DNA of 35,916 nucleotides from positions 1-35,916 of IMG/VR virus record IMGVR_UViG_3300013126_002067; one strand, written 5' to 3'. This stretch comes from a virus. Under the pieces are notes generated by a model. It was given only the letters and a program-made list of their open reading frames with translations. It was not told the origin of the DNA and searched no databases. Each line of letters starts with the position of its first letter. Within the stretch, counting starts at the first letter, position 1. Made by a program: the position numbers and the translations under genes. Shown here one piece after another: positions 18,201-25,964 of this stretch.

Positions 18201-19896
18201 AACTTTTCATTCTCCTACCACTTGTGGTAATTCCATTTTTTTTCTGTAATCTCTCATAAGTCATATAAGGAGAATCTTTTGTAAATAATCTACAATATTC
18301 TTCAAATGAGCCATTTGTTAATGTTTCAGGGTTTTGATATTTATATGTTTTAACTTTTGAACCTTTTGTTATTTCTTTATAACCATCATTAAATACTTTA
18401 CTAACTTGGTCTATAGCATTACCAATATGTTTTAATCTTTTTGCTCCGTTTGGTTGAGAGTCAACTAATTTTTGAGTATCATCCAAAATAGAGCCCGGTT
18501 TAAATTTATAATTTGTGGATTCTGTTAAATCAAATGTTGTTTGTTTTGTGTTATTATCACCAAGAACTTTTCCATTCTGTCCAACATTTTTACCAGAATT
18601 TTCTTTATATTTTGGTGAAACCCAAGTTAATCCACCTTCAACACCACCACCATCATTATAATTAACACCATTCAATCCAGTGGGTGGATTGAAATCTTCA
18701 CCCTCATAAACTTTTGAAACTTCTGTTGGCCCATATACAATAGCCTTAAATGGCCTTCCAAATTGGTCCAAAGGTAAATCTGATTGTGGTGATGAGATAT
18801 CACTAATGTCTAAATTATCATTTCCAACATAATAATTACTTTTATCATTTGTGAATAAATCAAGAAATAAACCTAATACACCATTTTTATCATAGTTTGG
18901 TTTATACAAATTATAATTTATATTATTATGAAATGTTATCTTTTGACCCAAGCCCATATTATCATAGAATAATTGTGAACCTGTTTTTTTCTTTTGGAAT
19001 TTTGGACCAAGATTTCCCTTTTTTAAATTACCATTTAAACTAATTGATTCATCAAAATAACTTCCAATAATTGCAGGAAATGGTAATTCCCCTCCAATTA
19101 ATTCTAAAGAAACTTGTGATGCTGCAACAAGTATATTATTGGATGTTGTTATACTCCAATTTGGTTGTATTATTGGATTTCTACCAGTTATTAGGTTATA
19201 AATACCTAATGGGTTATCTAAATTATCTACTGTTGCTTTAAACCTATTATTTAAATTATATTTTTCTGTTAATCTACTTACTCTATTTTCAAAATATTCT
19301 TTTAATTTTTTTGCACCAATATTTGTAATATAAGAATCTGAAGATAATTTATTTTTTGTTTCATTATCATTGATTAAAATACCATATGGTGTGTATGTTT
19401 CTGGAACAAAACTATTCTTCCCCTCACCCCAATAATATAATATATCTCTCTTAATTTTTGGATCAAATTTAAATTTATCATCTTGTATAAACTCACTAGA
19501 ATCAATATAATTATTGGCAGTTACACCTAAATAGAAATTTTTAGTTATATTCTCATTTAGTTTTGGTAAACTTGATTTTAATAAAAAGGCTTTGCTGCTA
19601 CCATATTCACCATAATTTGTTTTAGTATTTGTTAATCTATTAGGGTTAATAACTTGTGAATATGTTCCACTATTTGTGCCATATTGATTTCTACGATATA
19701 AATCATTTGCAAATTTAGGTGTATCAATTAATTCATCAGGTGTGTCTTTAACACTTAAAATATTATCAAAAGGTGTTGCTTCATAGTAAAATGGAGGTGT
19801 ATTCTGAAAAGGTGATTTTTTGTAGGGGGTTAAGTTCTTAATAACTAAATCTGTTCTAAATCTTTCACTATTACCAAAATCTAAAGGACTTCTCAT
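15202..19896 (-). CDS. Large baseplate/tail structural protein with OmpA-like domain, 1564 aa
   Basis: The N-terminal third is Asn/Tyr/Lys-rich (MRSPLDFGNSERFRTDLVIK). About residues 590-660 hold a structured region (MWFPPYDLKVTDSSVANWN, then RTGTLDFTIVVDHPS). About residues 800-930 match the OmpA C-terminal peptidoglycan-binding fold: ILTLESSASQPG, then YNNSLSERRSNVIENYLKKG, VGEKTAV and ACRRSVINKIV. The usual Asp after the first strand is missing (SASQPG), while the LSERR Arg is kept. About residues 1070-1150 have LRVGDFFHTKIIPENLQISY, like a baseplate or tail-tube-initiator module. The C-terminal part is Lys/Asn-rich with likely coiled coil. It lies between the tape measure and gp53-like genes. 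A baseplate role is well supported by position; the exact T4 equivalent is not clear. Confidence 0.72.
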   Translation of the reverse strand: MRSPLDFGNSERFRTDLVIKNLTPYKKSPFQNTPPFYYEATPFDNILSVKDTPDELIDTPKFANDLYRRNQYGTNSGTYSQVINPNRLTNTKTNYGEYGSSKAFLLKSSLPKLNENITKNFYLGVTANNYIDSSEFIQDDKFKFDPKIKRDILYYWGEGKNSFVPETYTPYGILINDNETKNKLSSDSYITNIGAKKLKEYFENRVSRLTEKYNLNNRFKATVDNLDNPLGIYNLITGRNPIIQPNWSITTSNNILVAASQVSLELIGGELPFPAIIGSYFDESISLNGNLKKGNLGPKFQKKKTGSQLFYDNMGLGQKITFHNNINYNLYKPNYDKNGVLGLFLDLFTNDKSNYYVGNDNLDISDISSPQSDLPLDQFGRPFKAIVYGPTEVSKVYEGEDFNPPTGLNGVNYNDGGGVEGGLTWVSPKYKENSGKNVGQNGKVLGDNNTKQTTFDLTESTNYKFKPGSILDDTQKLVDSQPNGAKRLKHIGNAIDQVSKVFNDGYKEITKGSKVKTYKYQNPETLTNGSFEEYCRLFTKDSPYMTYERLQKKNGITTSGRRMKSSVINNTYDLSITPRLGNDAKKYMLSIENLAWRTSDMYLDLPECEKGSNGGRIMWFPPYDLKVTDSSVANWNTNDFLGRPEPVYTYKNTSRTGTLDFTIVVDHPSVLNVITNKILANESNSEAINGILASFFAGCLTYDIYDLAKIYNTMKLSELEEIQKTVKEDKTIVDQVSYIKRTVITGADPINIKDTNNPITETISDFEKYVGYSFYFDNDMPKSNSEDYLSLFNVYTSKTGYDDIFMDNYIEDNFVQLNNFIADCKKFLEESDGNKVILTLESSASQPGTVPYNNSLSERRSNVIENYLKKGINNAKNFTIITTNVGEKTAVSAKSSINNNTFNVSKCNDFKGDSIKSANAMACRRSVINKIVATKTTTPTIPFTPPNTTTEAEVKINKQITNVKLIESQKKVINNISKKVLQKLLNECDYFETIKETSPFIYNNLKEKIKYFSPVFHSTTPEGLNSRLTFLQQCVRPGDTIPTIRKDGVGEVRDAKNTAFGIPPVLILRVGDFFHTKIIPENLQISYDPLHWDMNPEGIGFQPMIAKIQLSFKFVGASGLSNAVDKLQNALTFNYYANTEVYDPRAEKTDSSLDDIDKKIEDFIREKEKSEDDNNNTNDIVTSNYNTIGVIDTTNKTLDYYNLMLELVSSANEYINSLNNKIQNFSEKNGSASLFFLFDYLNYTNGVYSTDINTEFKLFGIPSLKYKDKFFEHIREYQKNILDGNDDFIKKINNEFKKSKTKEEEQFKLNYERQTDRIILQLISDIDAMLNDLITIQVKFQKVLAKVLVVISKYNSKDGYDGFIDKFGNVITYELDDYQLQVENVLKGVSDSIKNNILYYSNNRIKNPKNILSGDEQYSFMYLLLYNSVMNNTSKESFKDGIKIVSNLSYKPNITQSNNTLSKIFDEYIDEVRSRFKDKNKEYSEILEDFNKNSKKAINSLKVDISLNKDNFKVSYLENTQPDNNTKYVFQSLNGAYPGGYDKESNTWSINRDNFILTRNKLKL

Positions 19897-19920
19897 TATT
19901 TTATTTATTTTTTTTATATA

Positions 19921-21759
19921 TTAACCAAACTGTGGTTCAGCTGCTATTTTGTATTGAGCACTTCTAATATTATTTGCTTCATTATATATAAGAGTATCTT
20001 GTATTGTTGTAGGAATTGAAGAAAATGAACTATCTTGGTTTTGTTTTGTAAATTTAATTTCTATATGTAATTTGTGATCTGTTTGTTTAGTTGCTAAACC
20101 TTGTAAAAATGTTCTAAAATCATCCCCAGACTTTACTGTTATAGGCACTACATTTGTTAAGTTTGTATTGCTTAAAGTTGATATATCTGTTTGATTTGCA
20201 CTTGATGTTCCTATAGAACTTAGTCCAAAACTGTTCATTGGTGTCAAACTAAGTGGGCTTCCCGACTCAGAATTTACAGAAGGTAATAAATCTCCAATGA
20301 CCTCCAACCCTGTTATTCCTTTCAATAGTTCGCCAATTTCAGTTCCAACTTTTTCCATAACACTTAAACCAACAGTAGTTAACTTTGTAAAACTCCCAGC
20401 AAAATCATTAACATCAAATTTTAAATTAGTTAAAGCACCTCTAATTGATTTTACAAAATCTTCATTTACTGCTCCATCAAGTGCTTTAACAAATTTATTT
20501 CTAATAAAATTTTCTTTATAATCTTCTTGAAATCTTAAAACCTCCGGAGAACCTGCTGCACCAAATACCATTCTATATTTCATTGCTGTGACACTATTAT
20601 TAATCATTTCAGTTATTGTCATTGTTTGTTTTGCAATATCAACCAACTCTTCTGGCTCTTGTTCTGATATTTCTTTTAACTTTTTAATTTGTGGTTCAGT
20701 TAATTCTGATACTTTTGTGGCAATCATATTTCCAGTCTGTTCATCCCTAAGATTTATAACATATTCTCCTTTTTTATCTAAATATGCCATATTTGCTATT
20801 AACATTTCATCATCTTCTGATAAATTAAATTTAAAATTAATTTGAGAAGCTCTTTCATTAAACTCCCTCATATTAATTGCTATTCTTTTCATCTTTTCAG
20901 CACCAATACCAATTTGGTCTCCCATTTCTTTCATCAACCCTATAGCTGATGGGTTTATTGAAATTCTGCCTGTTTCAGCATCTAAAGTAGTAAATTGTTC
21001 AGCAGCAGCAGCAATGCTCTTAATAAGACCATCTGGATCATTTAATGATTTATTCATTAACATAAATGGATCAGCCAAATCTCCTGTAAATACCCCTAAT
21101 CTTTGAAATGCCGCAGCAGCTTCAATTGCTCCTTCAACATTAAAAACTTTATCAGCAAATGATTGTATGTCTGACATATCAACTTTCAACATTGCTGCTG
21201 TTGCTGCCATTTTTGAAAAACCTAAAACACCTTCTTTAAAATTGAATCTATTTAATAAATCTGTATTATCAACAACACTTTTCATTATGGATTTTGCATC
21301 CATACCAATACTCTTTATATATCCTATAGATTTTTCAACATCATCACCTACACTAGCAATAGACATACCAACATTTGCAAAATTCCTTACAATAGTATTG
21401 TAGTCAGTACCTAAAAGTTTACCAAGTAAATATAAATCAGTATAAACTTCTTTATTAAAAACAACAACTCTACTAAGAGCCCTACCAGATTCTTCAATCA
21501 TTTTCAAAAGATTTTCAACATCCCCACCCACTAATCTTAAAACTGGTGTAATAGACGCAACTGTTGATTTAAATTCAACAGCTCTAGCATTACCAAGTAA
21601 AAAATTTTCTCTAATAATTGCTGATGTTTTTTCTAATGCATTCATTGCCCCTCCTAACTCAATCATCTCTTTTAGTTGTTGTGAAAGAACTTCATAGTCA
21701 ATACTAAATCCACGACTTATTTGATTATTCATTATATTACCTAAAGTTATTTTTACCAT
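19921..21759 (-). CDS. Tail tape-measure-like protein, 612 aa
   Basis: A long helical protein with no Cys-rich or catalytic motif: the first 470 residues are mostly amphipathic helix (EVLSQQLKEMIELGGAMNAL, ESGRALSRVVVFNKEVYTDL), with Ala-rich hydrophobic stretches such as KSIAAAAEQF. The length matches T4 gp29 (590 aa), the protein that sets tail length; about 1.5 angstrom per residue of helix gives a tail near 90-100 nm. It lies between the gp26-like gene and the baseplate genes, the same neighbourhood as in T4. ATG at 21759 is used; an in-frame ATG at 21732 is equally possible. A perfect 14-bp hairpin precedes the gene. Confidence 0.72.
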   Translation of the reverse strand: MVKITLGNIMNNQISRGFSIDYEVLSQQLKEMIELGGAMNALEKTSAIIRENFLLGNARAVEFKSTVASITPVLRLVGGDVENLLKMIEESGRALSRVVVFNKEVYTDLYLLGKLLGTDYNTIVRNFANVGMSIASVGDDVEKSIGYIKSIGMDAKSIMKSVVDNTDLLNRFNFKEGVLGFSKMAATAAMLKVDMSDIQSFADKVFNVEGAIEAAAAFQRLGVFTGDLADPFMLMNKSLNDPDGLIKSIAAAAEQFTTLDAETGRISINPSAIGLMKEMGDQIGIGAEKMKRIAINMREFNERASQINFKFNLSEDDEMLIANMAYLDKKGEYVINLRDEQTGNMIATKVSELTEPQIKKLKEISEQEPEELVDIAKQTMTITEMINNSVTAMKYRMVFGAAGSPEVLRFQEDYKENFIRNKFVKALDGAVNEDFVKSIRGALTNLKFDVNDFAGSFTKLTTVGLSVMEKVGTEIGELLKGITGLEVIGDLLPSVNSESGSPLSLTPMNSFGLSSIGTSSANQTDISTLSNTNLTNVVPITVKSGDDFRTFLQGLATKQTDHKLHIEIKFTKQNQDSSFSSIPTTIQDTLIYNEANNIRSAQYKIAAEPQFG

Positions 21760-21787
21760 ATTTTAATTTACATATATATATAAATAG

Positions 21788-21821
21788 AACAAGGGGTGAT
21801 TTTTTTTAATCACCCCTTGTT
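21788..21821 (-). terminator. Perfect 14-bp hairpin before the tape-measure gene
   Basis: AACAAGGGGTGATT at 21788-21801 and its exact complement at 21808-21821, with a 6-base loop. In the minus orientation the stem contains the stop codon of the upstream 61-residue frame (AAG GGG TGA). The minus-strand tract after the stem is only moderately T-rich (CTATTTATATA), so it may be an attenuator or an mRNA-stabilising end more than a full stop. Confidence 0.65.
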
Positions 21822-21995
21822 TTTATCATTATCTTCTATCCATTTATTTAAAAGGAATTTCCTTAAAAATATTGGCATAATAAGAAATTCAGAATAAGAT
21901 ACATTTAAATACTTTTTTAAGTAATAAAATTCTGTAGATTGTGCTACCCTATATTCCGAAGAAAGGGCGAAAAAAGTCAACCCCAAACCCAGCAT
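21810..21995 (-). CDS. Small overlapping frame after the gp26-like gene, possible chaperone extension, 61 aa
   Basis: The frame begins at ATG 21995 inside the last 47 bases of the gp26-like gene, in the +1 frame relative to it, and reads LSSEYRVAQSTEFYYLKKYL and FLRKFLLNKWIEDNDKNKG. It could be a separate small protein started by its own ATG. It could also be the downstream part of a frameshifted tail-assembly chaperone, because the overlap includes a run of six T in the minus orientation. T4-like phages carry a small gene (gp51 or gp28) near here, but I see no decisive similarity. The stop lies within the hairpin before the tape-measure gene. Confidence 0.6.
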   Translation of the reverse strand: MLGLGLTFFALSSEYRVAQSTEFYYLKKYLNVSYSEFLIMPIFLRKFLLNKWIEDNDKNKG

Positions 21996-22695
21996 AAACT
22001 GTGGTCATATCTCCTGATGGGGTCTTTACATTCTTTTTTAAATCAAGTTTAGGCTCATTCTCATTCAAAAATTTTCTAATATATTTAGAATCAGAAATTG
22101 GCATATTTTCAACATATTCTGCAATATCACCTTTTGTTTTATTACCATTTATTTCAATAATTTCTTTTATTAACCTCATTGTAACTCTAGGCGCTATCCT
22201 ATTTTTTGGATACATTTCAATAGCATCATTCATAGATATAATATCACCATATGTTAATGGTTTTAATTTTATAGTATCCCCACTCTTTGGTAATTTAATA
22301 GTATATGTCCCATCATCATCTGGATTTTGTCCTTTAATTATATTTAATTCAGATAAATCAATAGTTACATTAAAATAATTACCTGTTTTAGAATCTATTG
22401 TTTTTATTTCTAAATCCGGACCAAAAGATGTATTTCTTAAAAATATTAAAATTGCTTCAATATCTCCTTCAACCATATCTTCAGGTTTTATATCATATTC
22501 ATATAATTTATTCCTTAGTAGGGGAATAACAAAATTACTATTTCCAAGTAATAAATTTTCATCAGCAGCAGTTAAATACCCAACTTTTACAGATTTCTTT
22601 TTATTTTTATAGAAAATTCCTCCTGATGGCAGTTGAACTACATCATGTGGCAAGTTAAAATTTGCTTGCCCATATTCTTTAATATTTTCTTCCAT
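21949..22695 (-). CDS. T4 gp26-like baseplate/tail-assembly protein
   Basis: About 248 residues from ATG 22695 (MEENIKEYGQANFNLPHDVV). The pattern LPSGGIFYKNKKKSVKVGYL, then LTAADENLLLGN, EGDIEAILIFLRNTSFGP and IKLKPLTYGDIISMNDA matches the T4 gp26 family (baseplate hub assembly; such genes occupy the tail-assembly-chaperone position before the tape measure). A longer frame from ATG 22770 is rejected because that codon lies inside the terminator of the tail-tube gene and adds a very hydrophobic A/T-coded stretch. A TATAAATA box lies 9 bases upstream of the start. The 3' end overlaps the small 61-residue frame. Confidence 0.78.
   Translation of the reverse strand: MEENIKEYGQANFNLPHDVVQLPSGGIFYKNKKKSVKVGYLTAADENLLLGNSNFVIPLLRNKLYEYDIKPEDMVEGDIEAILIFLRNTSFGPDLEIKTIDSKTGNYFNVTIDLSELNIIKGQNPDDDGTYTIKLPKSGDTIKLKPLTYGDIISMNDAIEMYPKNRIAPRVTMRLIKEIIEINGNKTKGDIAEYVENMPISDSKYIRKFLNENEPKLDLKKNVKTPSGDMTTVYAGFGVDFFRPFFGI
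21970..21975 (-). promoter_or_regulatory. T6 run in the gp26-like/61-aa overlap, possible frameshift site
   Basis: In coding orientation the overlap reads GAC TTT TTT CGC in the gp26-like frame and ACT TTT TTC GCC in the small frame. A +1 or -2 slip on the six T would join the two frames into one longer protein. Tail-assembly chaperone genes before a tape measure commonly use programmed frameshifts, usually -1, and -2 is known in Mu. No stimulatory structure was identified by eye. Confidence 0.3.
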
Positions 22696-22756
22696 ATTTT
22701 TATTTATAATAATAAAATAATTAATTATAAAAGGAAATATATAATATATTCCTAAA

Positions 22757-22804
22757 ATAAAAAAACCCATATATCTATATTCTATTATATAGTTATATGG
22801 GTTT
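22757..22804 (-). terminator. Intrinsic terminator of the tail-tube gene
   Basis: AAACCCATATA at 22763-22773 pairs with TATATGGGTTT at 22794-22804, and the interior adds CTATAT/ATATAG, giving a long stem with a small loop. On the minus strand it is followed by TTTTATTTTA. It lies 20 bases after the tube stop and before the gp26-like start, as expected for a highly expressed tube gene. Confidence 0.85.
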
Positions 22805-22824
22805 ATAATTTTAATAGTAAAAAA

Positions 22825-23313
22825 TTAATAAACTAATATACATCTATCTGGTTGAATTGTTGCAGATATATCAACTAATGAATCTTGACTATAACCTAAT
22901 TGCCCAAAATCTACACTTGTTAGTAAACAACCTTGCAAAATCCATTTTTCAATAACAACACCAGTTGGATCAAGTAATTCTAAATCAATATCTTGCTTAT
23001 ATCCAGCAGCATATCCCATTCTACCAGTAACTGATTCAGCATGTAATCTAACCCATTCCATAAGAGCTTGAGCTGCTGATGGACCAATTGGATCTCTAAA
23101 TTTAACAGTTATTGCATTCCATTTAAATTGTCCTGCAACATATGTTGATGTGTTTAAAAACTTTATTTCAGTTGAAGTTATGTCTATTTTTGGTCTTGCA
23201 GCACTTTCAACAAACCATTCATTTATACCCATTGCATCTTTGAACCTTAGAATGAACCTATTTTGCCTTTTTGGTTCATATGGTAAAGGCATTTTCATTA
23301 ATAAATCAGCCAT
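22825..23313 (-). CDS. Tail tube protein, T4 gp19-like
   Basis: 162 residues, the same length class as T4 gp19 (163 aa). Family-like features are the N-terminal LPYEPKRQNRFILRF, VESAARPKIDITSTEIKFL, the WNAITVKFRDPIGPSAAQAL stretch, YAAGYKQDIDLELLDPTG and the C-terminal GYSQDSLVDISATIQPDRC. Hexameric rings of this protein form the inner tube through which DNA passes. Its own terminator (22763-22804) suggests separate, high expression. The neighbouring plus-strand endonuclease gene separates it from the sheath, although tube and sheath genes are adjacent in T4. The leader is A/T-only. Confidence 0.93.
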   Translation of the reverse strand: MADLLMKMPLPYEPKRQNRFILRFKDAMGINEWFVESAARPKIDITSTEIKFLNTSTYVAGQFKWNAITVKFRDPIGPSAAQALMEWVRLHAESVTGRMGYAAGYKQDIDLELLDPTGVVIEKWILQGCLLTSVDFGQLGYSQDSLVDISATIQPDRCILVY

Positions 23314-23409
23314 ATCTTATTTTTTTATTTTTTTTAATACTATTTATTGTTATATTTGTTGTAAGTCTGTTCTTACACATTTAATAAATATCAAGTAAAT
23401 ACAAAAAAT

Positions 23410-25020
23410 ATGGATTTAATTAATTTTTTTATAAAAGATAATAAAGGAGGTCATAAATCAAAAGAATCTTTTCTTAAAAAAAACTATAATGATTTATATT
23501 GTGAAATACTGAATTATACCTTGCATTTTGATTATATGCCACTAAATAATAGAATATGGCATTACATTTATAAAATAAAAGAAATACCAGTATGTAAAAA
23601 ATGTGGAGTTCAACTTAAATTCAAAAAATCCATTAATGAAGGGTATGGAATATATTGCTCATTACTTTGTACAAATTCTGATATTAATCACATTAATAAT
23701 GTCAAAATAACAAATAATAAAAAATATGGTGGAAATTCACCAATCCATTCTAATGATATAAAAAAAAAGATAATGGATACAAATATGACCAGATATGGAT
23801 ATTCAAATATGTTCCAAGATTTAGATAGAATTAGAGAAAGAACAATAGAGAAATATGGTGTTAACCATATATCAAAATTAAATGAAACAAAAGAAAAAAT
23901 AAAAGAAACAAACATCAAGAGATATGGTGTTAGCTCCCCAATCTTACTAAAAGAAAGTAGAAATAATAGAATAAAACAAGGTGCTATTAATTTTGAAAAA
24001 AAATATAATCATTTGACTATAATAAATCCATATGGTAAAATGGTTGAATTGGTTTGTGATATATGTAATAAAAAATACATAATTGATAGAAGTTTATTGT
24101 TATATAGGTCTAACAATAATATTAATACCTGTACAATTTGTAACCCTATTGGTGATTTATCATCAATCAAAGAAAATGATTTATGTCAATTTTTAACAAG
24201 CAATGGGATTGATTACATAAAAAATGATAGGAAAATATTAAAAGGAAAAGAAATTGATATTTATATCCCCAGCCATAATTTGGCCATTGAATTCAATGGG
24301 GTTTATTTTCATTCAAATTTGTTCAAAAAAAACAATTATCATTTAAATAAAACAAAAATTTGCAATTCTAATAATATTCAATTAATTCATATATTTGAAG
24401 ATGAATGGGATAATAAGATAGAAATTGTTAAAAGCATATTATTAAATAAATTAAATAAAGTTCAAAATAAAATTTATGCAAGAAAATGTGAACTAAAATT
24501 GGTTAAAACATCAGATAAAACAAAATTCTTAAATGAAAATCATATTCAAGGAACAGTTGGTAGTTCCATTAATCTTGGATTATATTATAATAATGAATTG
24601 GTTTCAATTATGACATTTGGAAAGAAAAGACTTGCTCTTGGAAATAAGAAATCAAATAATGGTGAATATGAACTTATTAGATTCTGTAATAAGTTAAATA
24701 CATCTGTAGTAGGGGGTGCATCAAAATTATTAAATCATTTTATTAAAACTTATAGCCCAGTTGAAATTTTAAGTTATGCTGATAAGAGATGGGGTAATGG
24801 TAATTTATATAGAAAATTAGGTTTTGTTGAGGTTAAATCAACAGTGCCAAATTATTTTTATGTTATTAACAAGAAAAGAAGAAATAGATTTGAATTTAGA
24901 AAAGATATTTTAGTTAAAGAAGGTTTTGATTCAAATAAAACAGAATTTGAAATAATGGAAGATAGAGGAATTCCAAGGATTTATGATTCTGGTAATTTTC
25001 TATTTAAATTATTTTTATAA
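23410..25020 (+). CDS. Vsr-like (EDxHD-type) homing endonuclease 1, 536 aa
   Basis: This is the only plus-strand gene. Residues about 55-95 have a CKKCGVQLKF...C...C zinc-finger pattern. Residues about 98-190 hold repeated DNA-binding modules built on KYGxxxxxxxxxxxKxKIxxTxIKRYG-like units. A second Cys pair motif, CDICNKKY with CTICNP, lies near 215-255. The nuclease core is KEIDIYIPSHNLAIEFNG (E281, D283, H289, E294) followed by YHLNKTKIC and LIHIFEDEW, as in the Vsr-fold EDxHD homing enzymes of phages (I-Bth0305I type). The C-terminal 180 residues (HIQGTVGSS, SYADKRWGNG, FRKDILVKEGF) are shared with endonuclease 2. Free-standing homing enzymes cut alleles lacking them and spread by repair. 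Its inverted orientation suggests a late arrival. Confidence 0.78.
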   Translation: MDLINFFIKDNKGGHKSKESFLKKNYNDLYCEILNYTLHFDYMPLNNRIWHYIYKIKEIPVCKKCGVQLKFKKSINEGYGIYCSLLCTNSDINHINNVKITNNKKYGGNSPIHSNDIKKKIMDTNMTRYGYSNMFQDLDRIRERTIEKYGVNHISKLNETKEKIKETNIKRYGVSSPILLKESRNNRIKQGAINFEKKYNHLTIINPYGKMVELVCDICNKKYIIDRSLLLYRSNNNINTCTICNPIGDLSSIKENDLCQFLTSNGIDYIKNDRKILKGKEIDIYIPSHNLAIEFNGVYFHSNLFKKNNYHLNKTKICNSNNIQLIHIFEDEWDNKIEIVKSILLNKLNKVQNKIYARKCELKLVKTSDKTKFLNENHIQGTVGSSINLGLYYNNELVSIMTFGKKRLALGNKKSNNGEYELIRFCNKLNTSVVGGASKLLNHFIKTYSPVEILSYADKRWGNGNLYRKLGFVEVKSTVPNYFYVINKKRRNRFEFRKDILVKEGFDSNKTEFEIMEDRGIPRIYDSGNFLFKLFL

Positions 25021-25116
25021 AAATATCATTTTTTTTAAAAAAACACTATTTACTTTTTTTTTGAGATGATTAAATTTTGTATTATTATATAACTATTATA
25101 TTAATATATAATATAA

Positions 25117-25932
25117 TTATTCTTGATTAATTTTTTCTTTATTTCCTTTACTAGTTGAATATATAGTTAAATAATCTTTTTTCAATTTATCTTTAATTGT
25201 TTCAATATTTTTAACATCATCATCTGAAAAACCTATTGAAAATTTCATTAAGTCTCCACTTTCTCCTTTAATTTCATTTTTAAATAAAAATGCTTCTTTT
25301 ATTTTATCAGACATATTTTCACAATAAATATAAAATTCATTTAATGCTTTAACTTTTTCTATTTCTGGATTTGCTGCACTACCACTAGAAAAAGTAACAG
25401 GATAAAATTTACATAAATTTAAATATTCATCAATAATATCATCTTCATTATTAGTAGGTAATAAATCTCTATACTTTTCAAGATTATATATTAATTTTTT
25501 TTCACTAATATCAAAAAAATCATTTTTTATATATTGTTTTACTGCTTCTTTTAATGTGTTAGGATTATGTCCTCTTGCTGTTATAATTGAAAAAATTGAC
25601 CCATTATTTATTGCTTCCTTGAAATCATTAAATGATGGACCTCTTTTTGCTATCATAACATCTGATAAAAATTGTTCATCACCTTCTTTTCTAAATTGTC
25701 TAAAAGGGTTTTCAGCATATCCAATTATATTAGTTCCTCTATATTTAAATGTGTTTTTACCAATTTCTGATCTATATTTTGCAAAGTCATGTGTGGACAT
25801 ACCTACTTCATCTTTTATATCATCTAATAATATAATTTCTGTTGGCATATATACAATATTATCATCCCAATCAAAAGCATAATACTTCATAGTTGGTGTC
25901 CATTTTTCATTATAATCTTCAATAATTAGCAT
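25117..25932 (-). CDS. HAD-superfamily hydrolase-like protein, 271 aa
   Basis: HAD motif I is FDWDDNIVYMP (two Asp separated by one residue, residues about 21-25), motif II is SIITARGHNP, and motif IV is IGFSDDDVKN with the acidic pair. These motifs bind Mg and make the phospho-Asp intermediate of phosphatases. Substrate is unknown. T4 encodes a HAD-fold 3'-phosphatase in PseT, but this protein has no kinase half. ATG at 25932 gives 14 extra residues ahead of the usual HAD start; ATG at 25890 (MKYYAFDWDD) is an equally good choice. It is convergent with endonuclease 1 and follows the lysozyme-like gene by 32 bases. Confidence 0.75.
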   Translation of the reverse strand: MLIIEDYNEKWTPTMKYYAFDWDDNIVYMPTEIILLDDIKDEVGMSTHDFAKYRSEIGKNTFKYRGTNIIGYAENPFRQFRKEGDEQFLSDVMIAKRGPSFNDFKEAINNGSIFSIITARGHNPNTLKEAVKQYIKNDFFDISEKKLIYNLEKYRDLLPTNNEDDIIDEYLNLCKFYPVTFSSGSAANPEIEKVKALNEFYIYCENMSDKIKEAFLFKNEIKGESGDLMKFSIGFSDDDVKNIETIKDKLKKDYLTIYSTSKGNKEKINQE

Positions 25933-25964
25933 ATTATTATTTTATATAATAAATATTCTAATAA

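Noticed and set aside
22001-22378. Plus-strand frame opposite the gp26-like gene
   Set aside because: Antisense shadow; the minus frame matches a known tail family.
22696-22770. Upstream start for the gp26-like gene
   Set aside because: ATG 22770 lies inside the tail-tube terminator and adds a 25-residue hydrophobic A/T-coded stretch unlike the family; ATG 22695 fits better.
23349-23358. TATATTTG as a Bacteroidota-type -7 box (TAnnTTTG) for endonuclease 1
   Set aside because: No matching -33 TTG element at the expected distance; could be chance in A/T-rich DNA.
25021-25116. T8A7 palindrome between convergent genes as a bidirectional terminator
   Set aside because: Pure A/T pairing is too weak and common in this composition; nothing firm in the gap.
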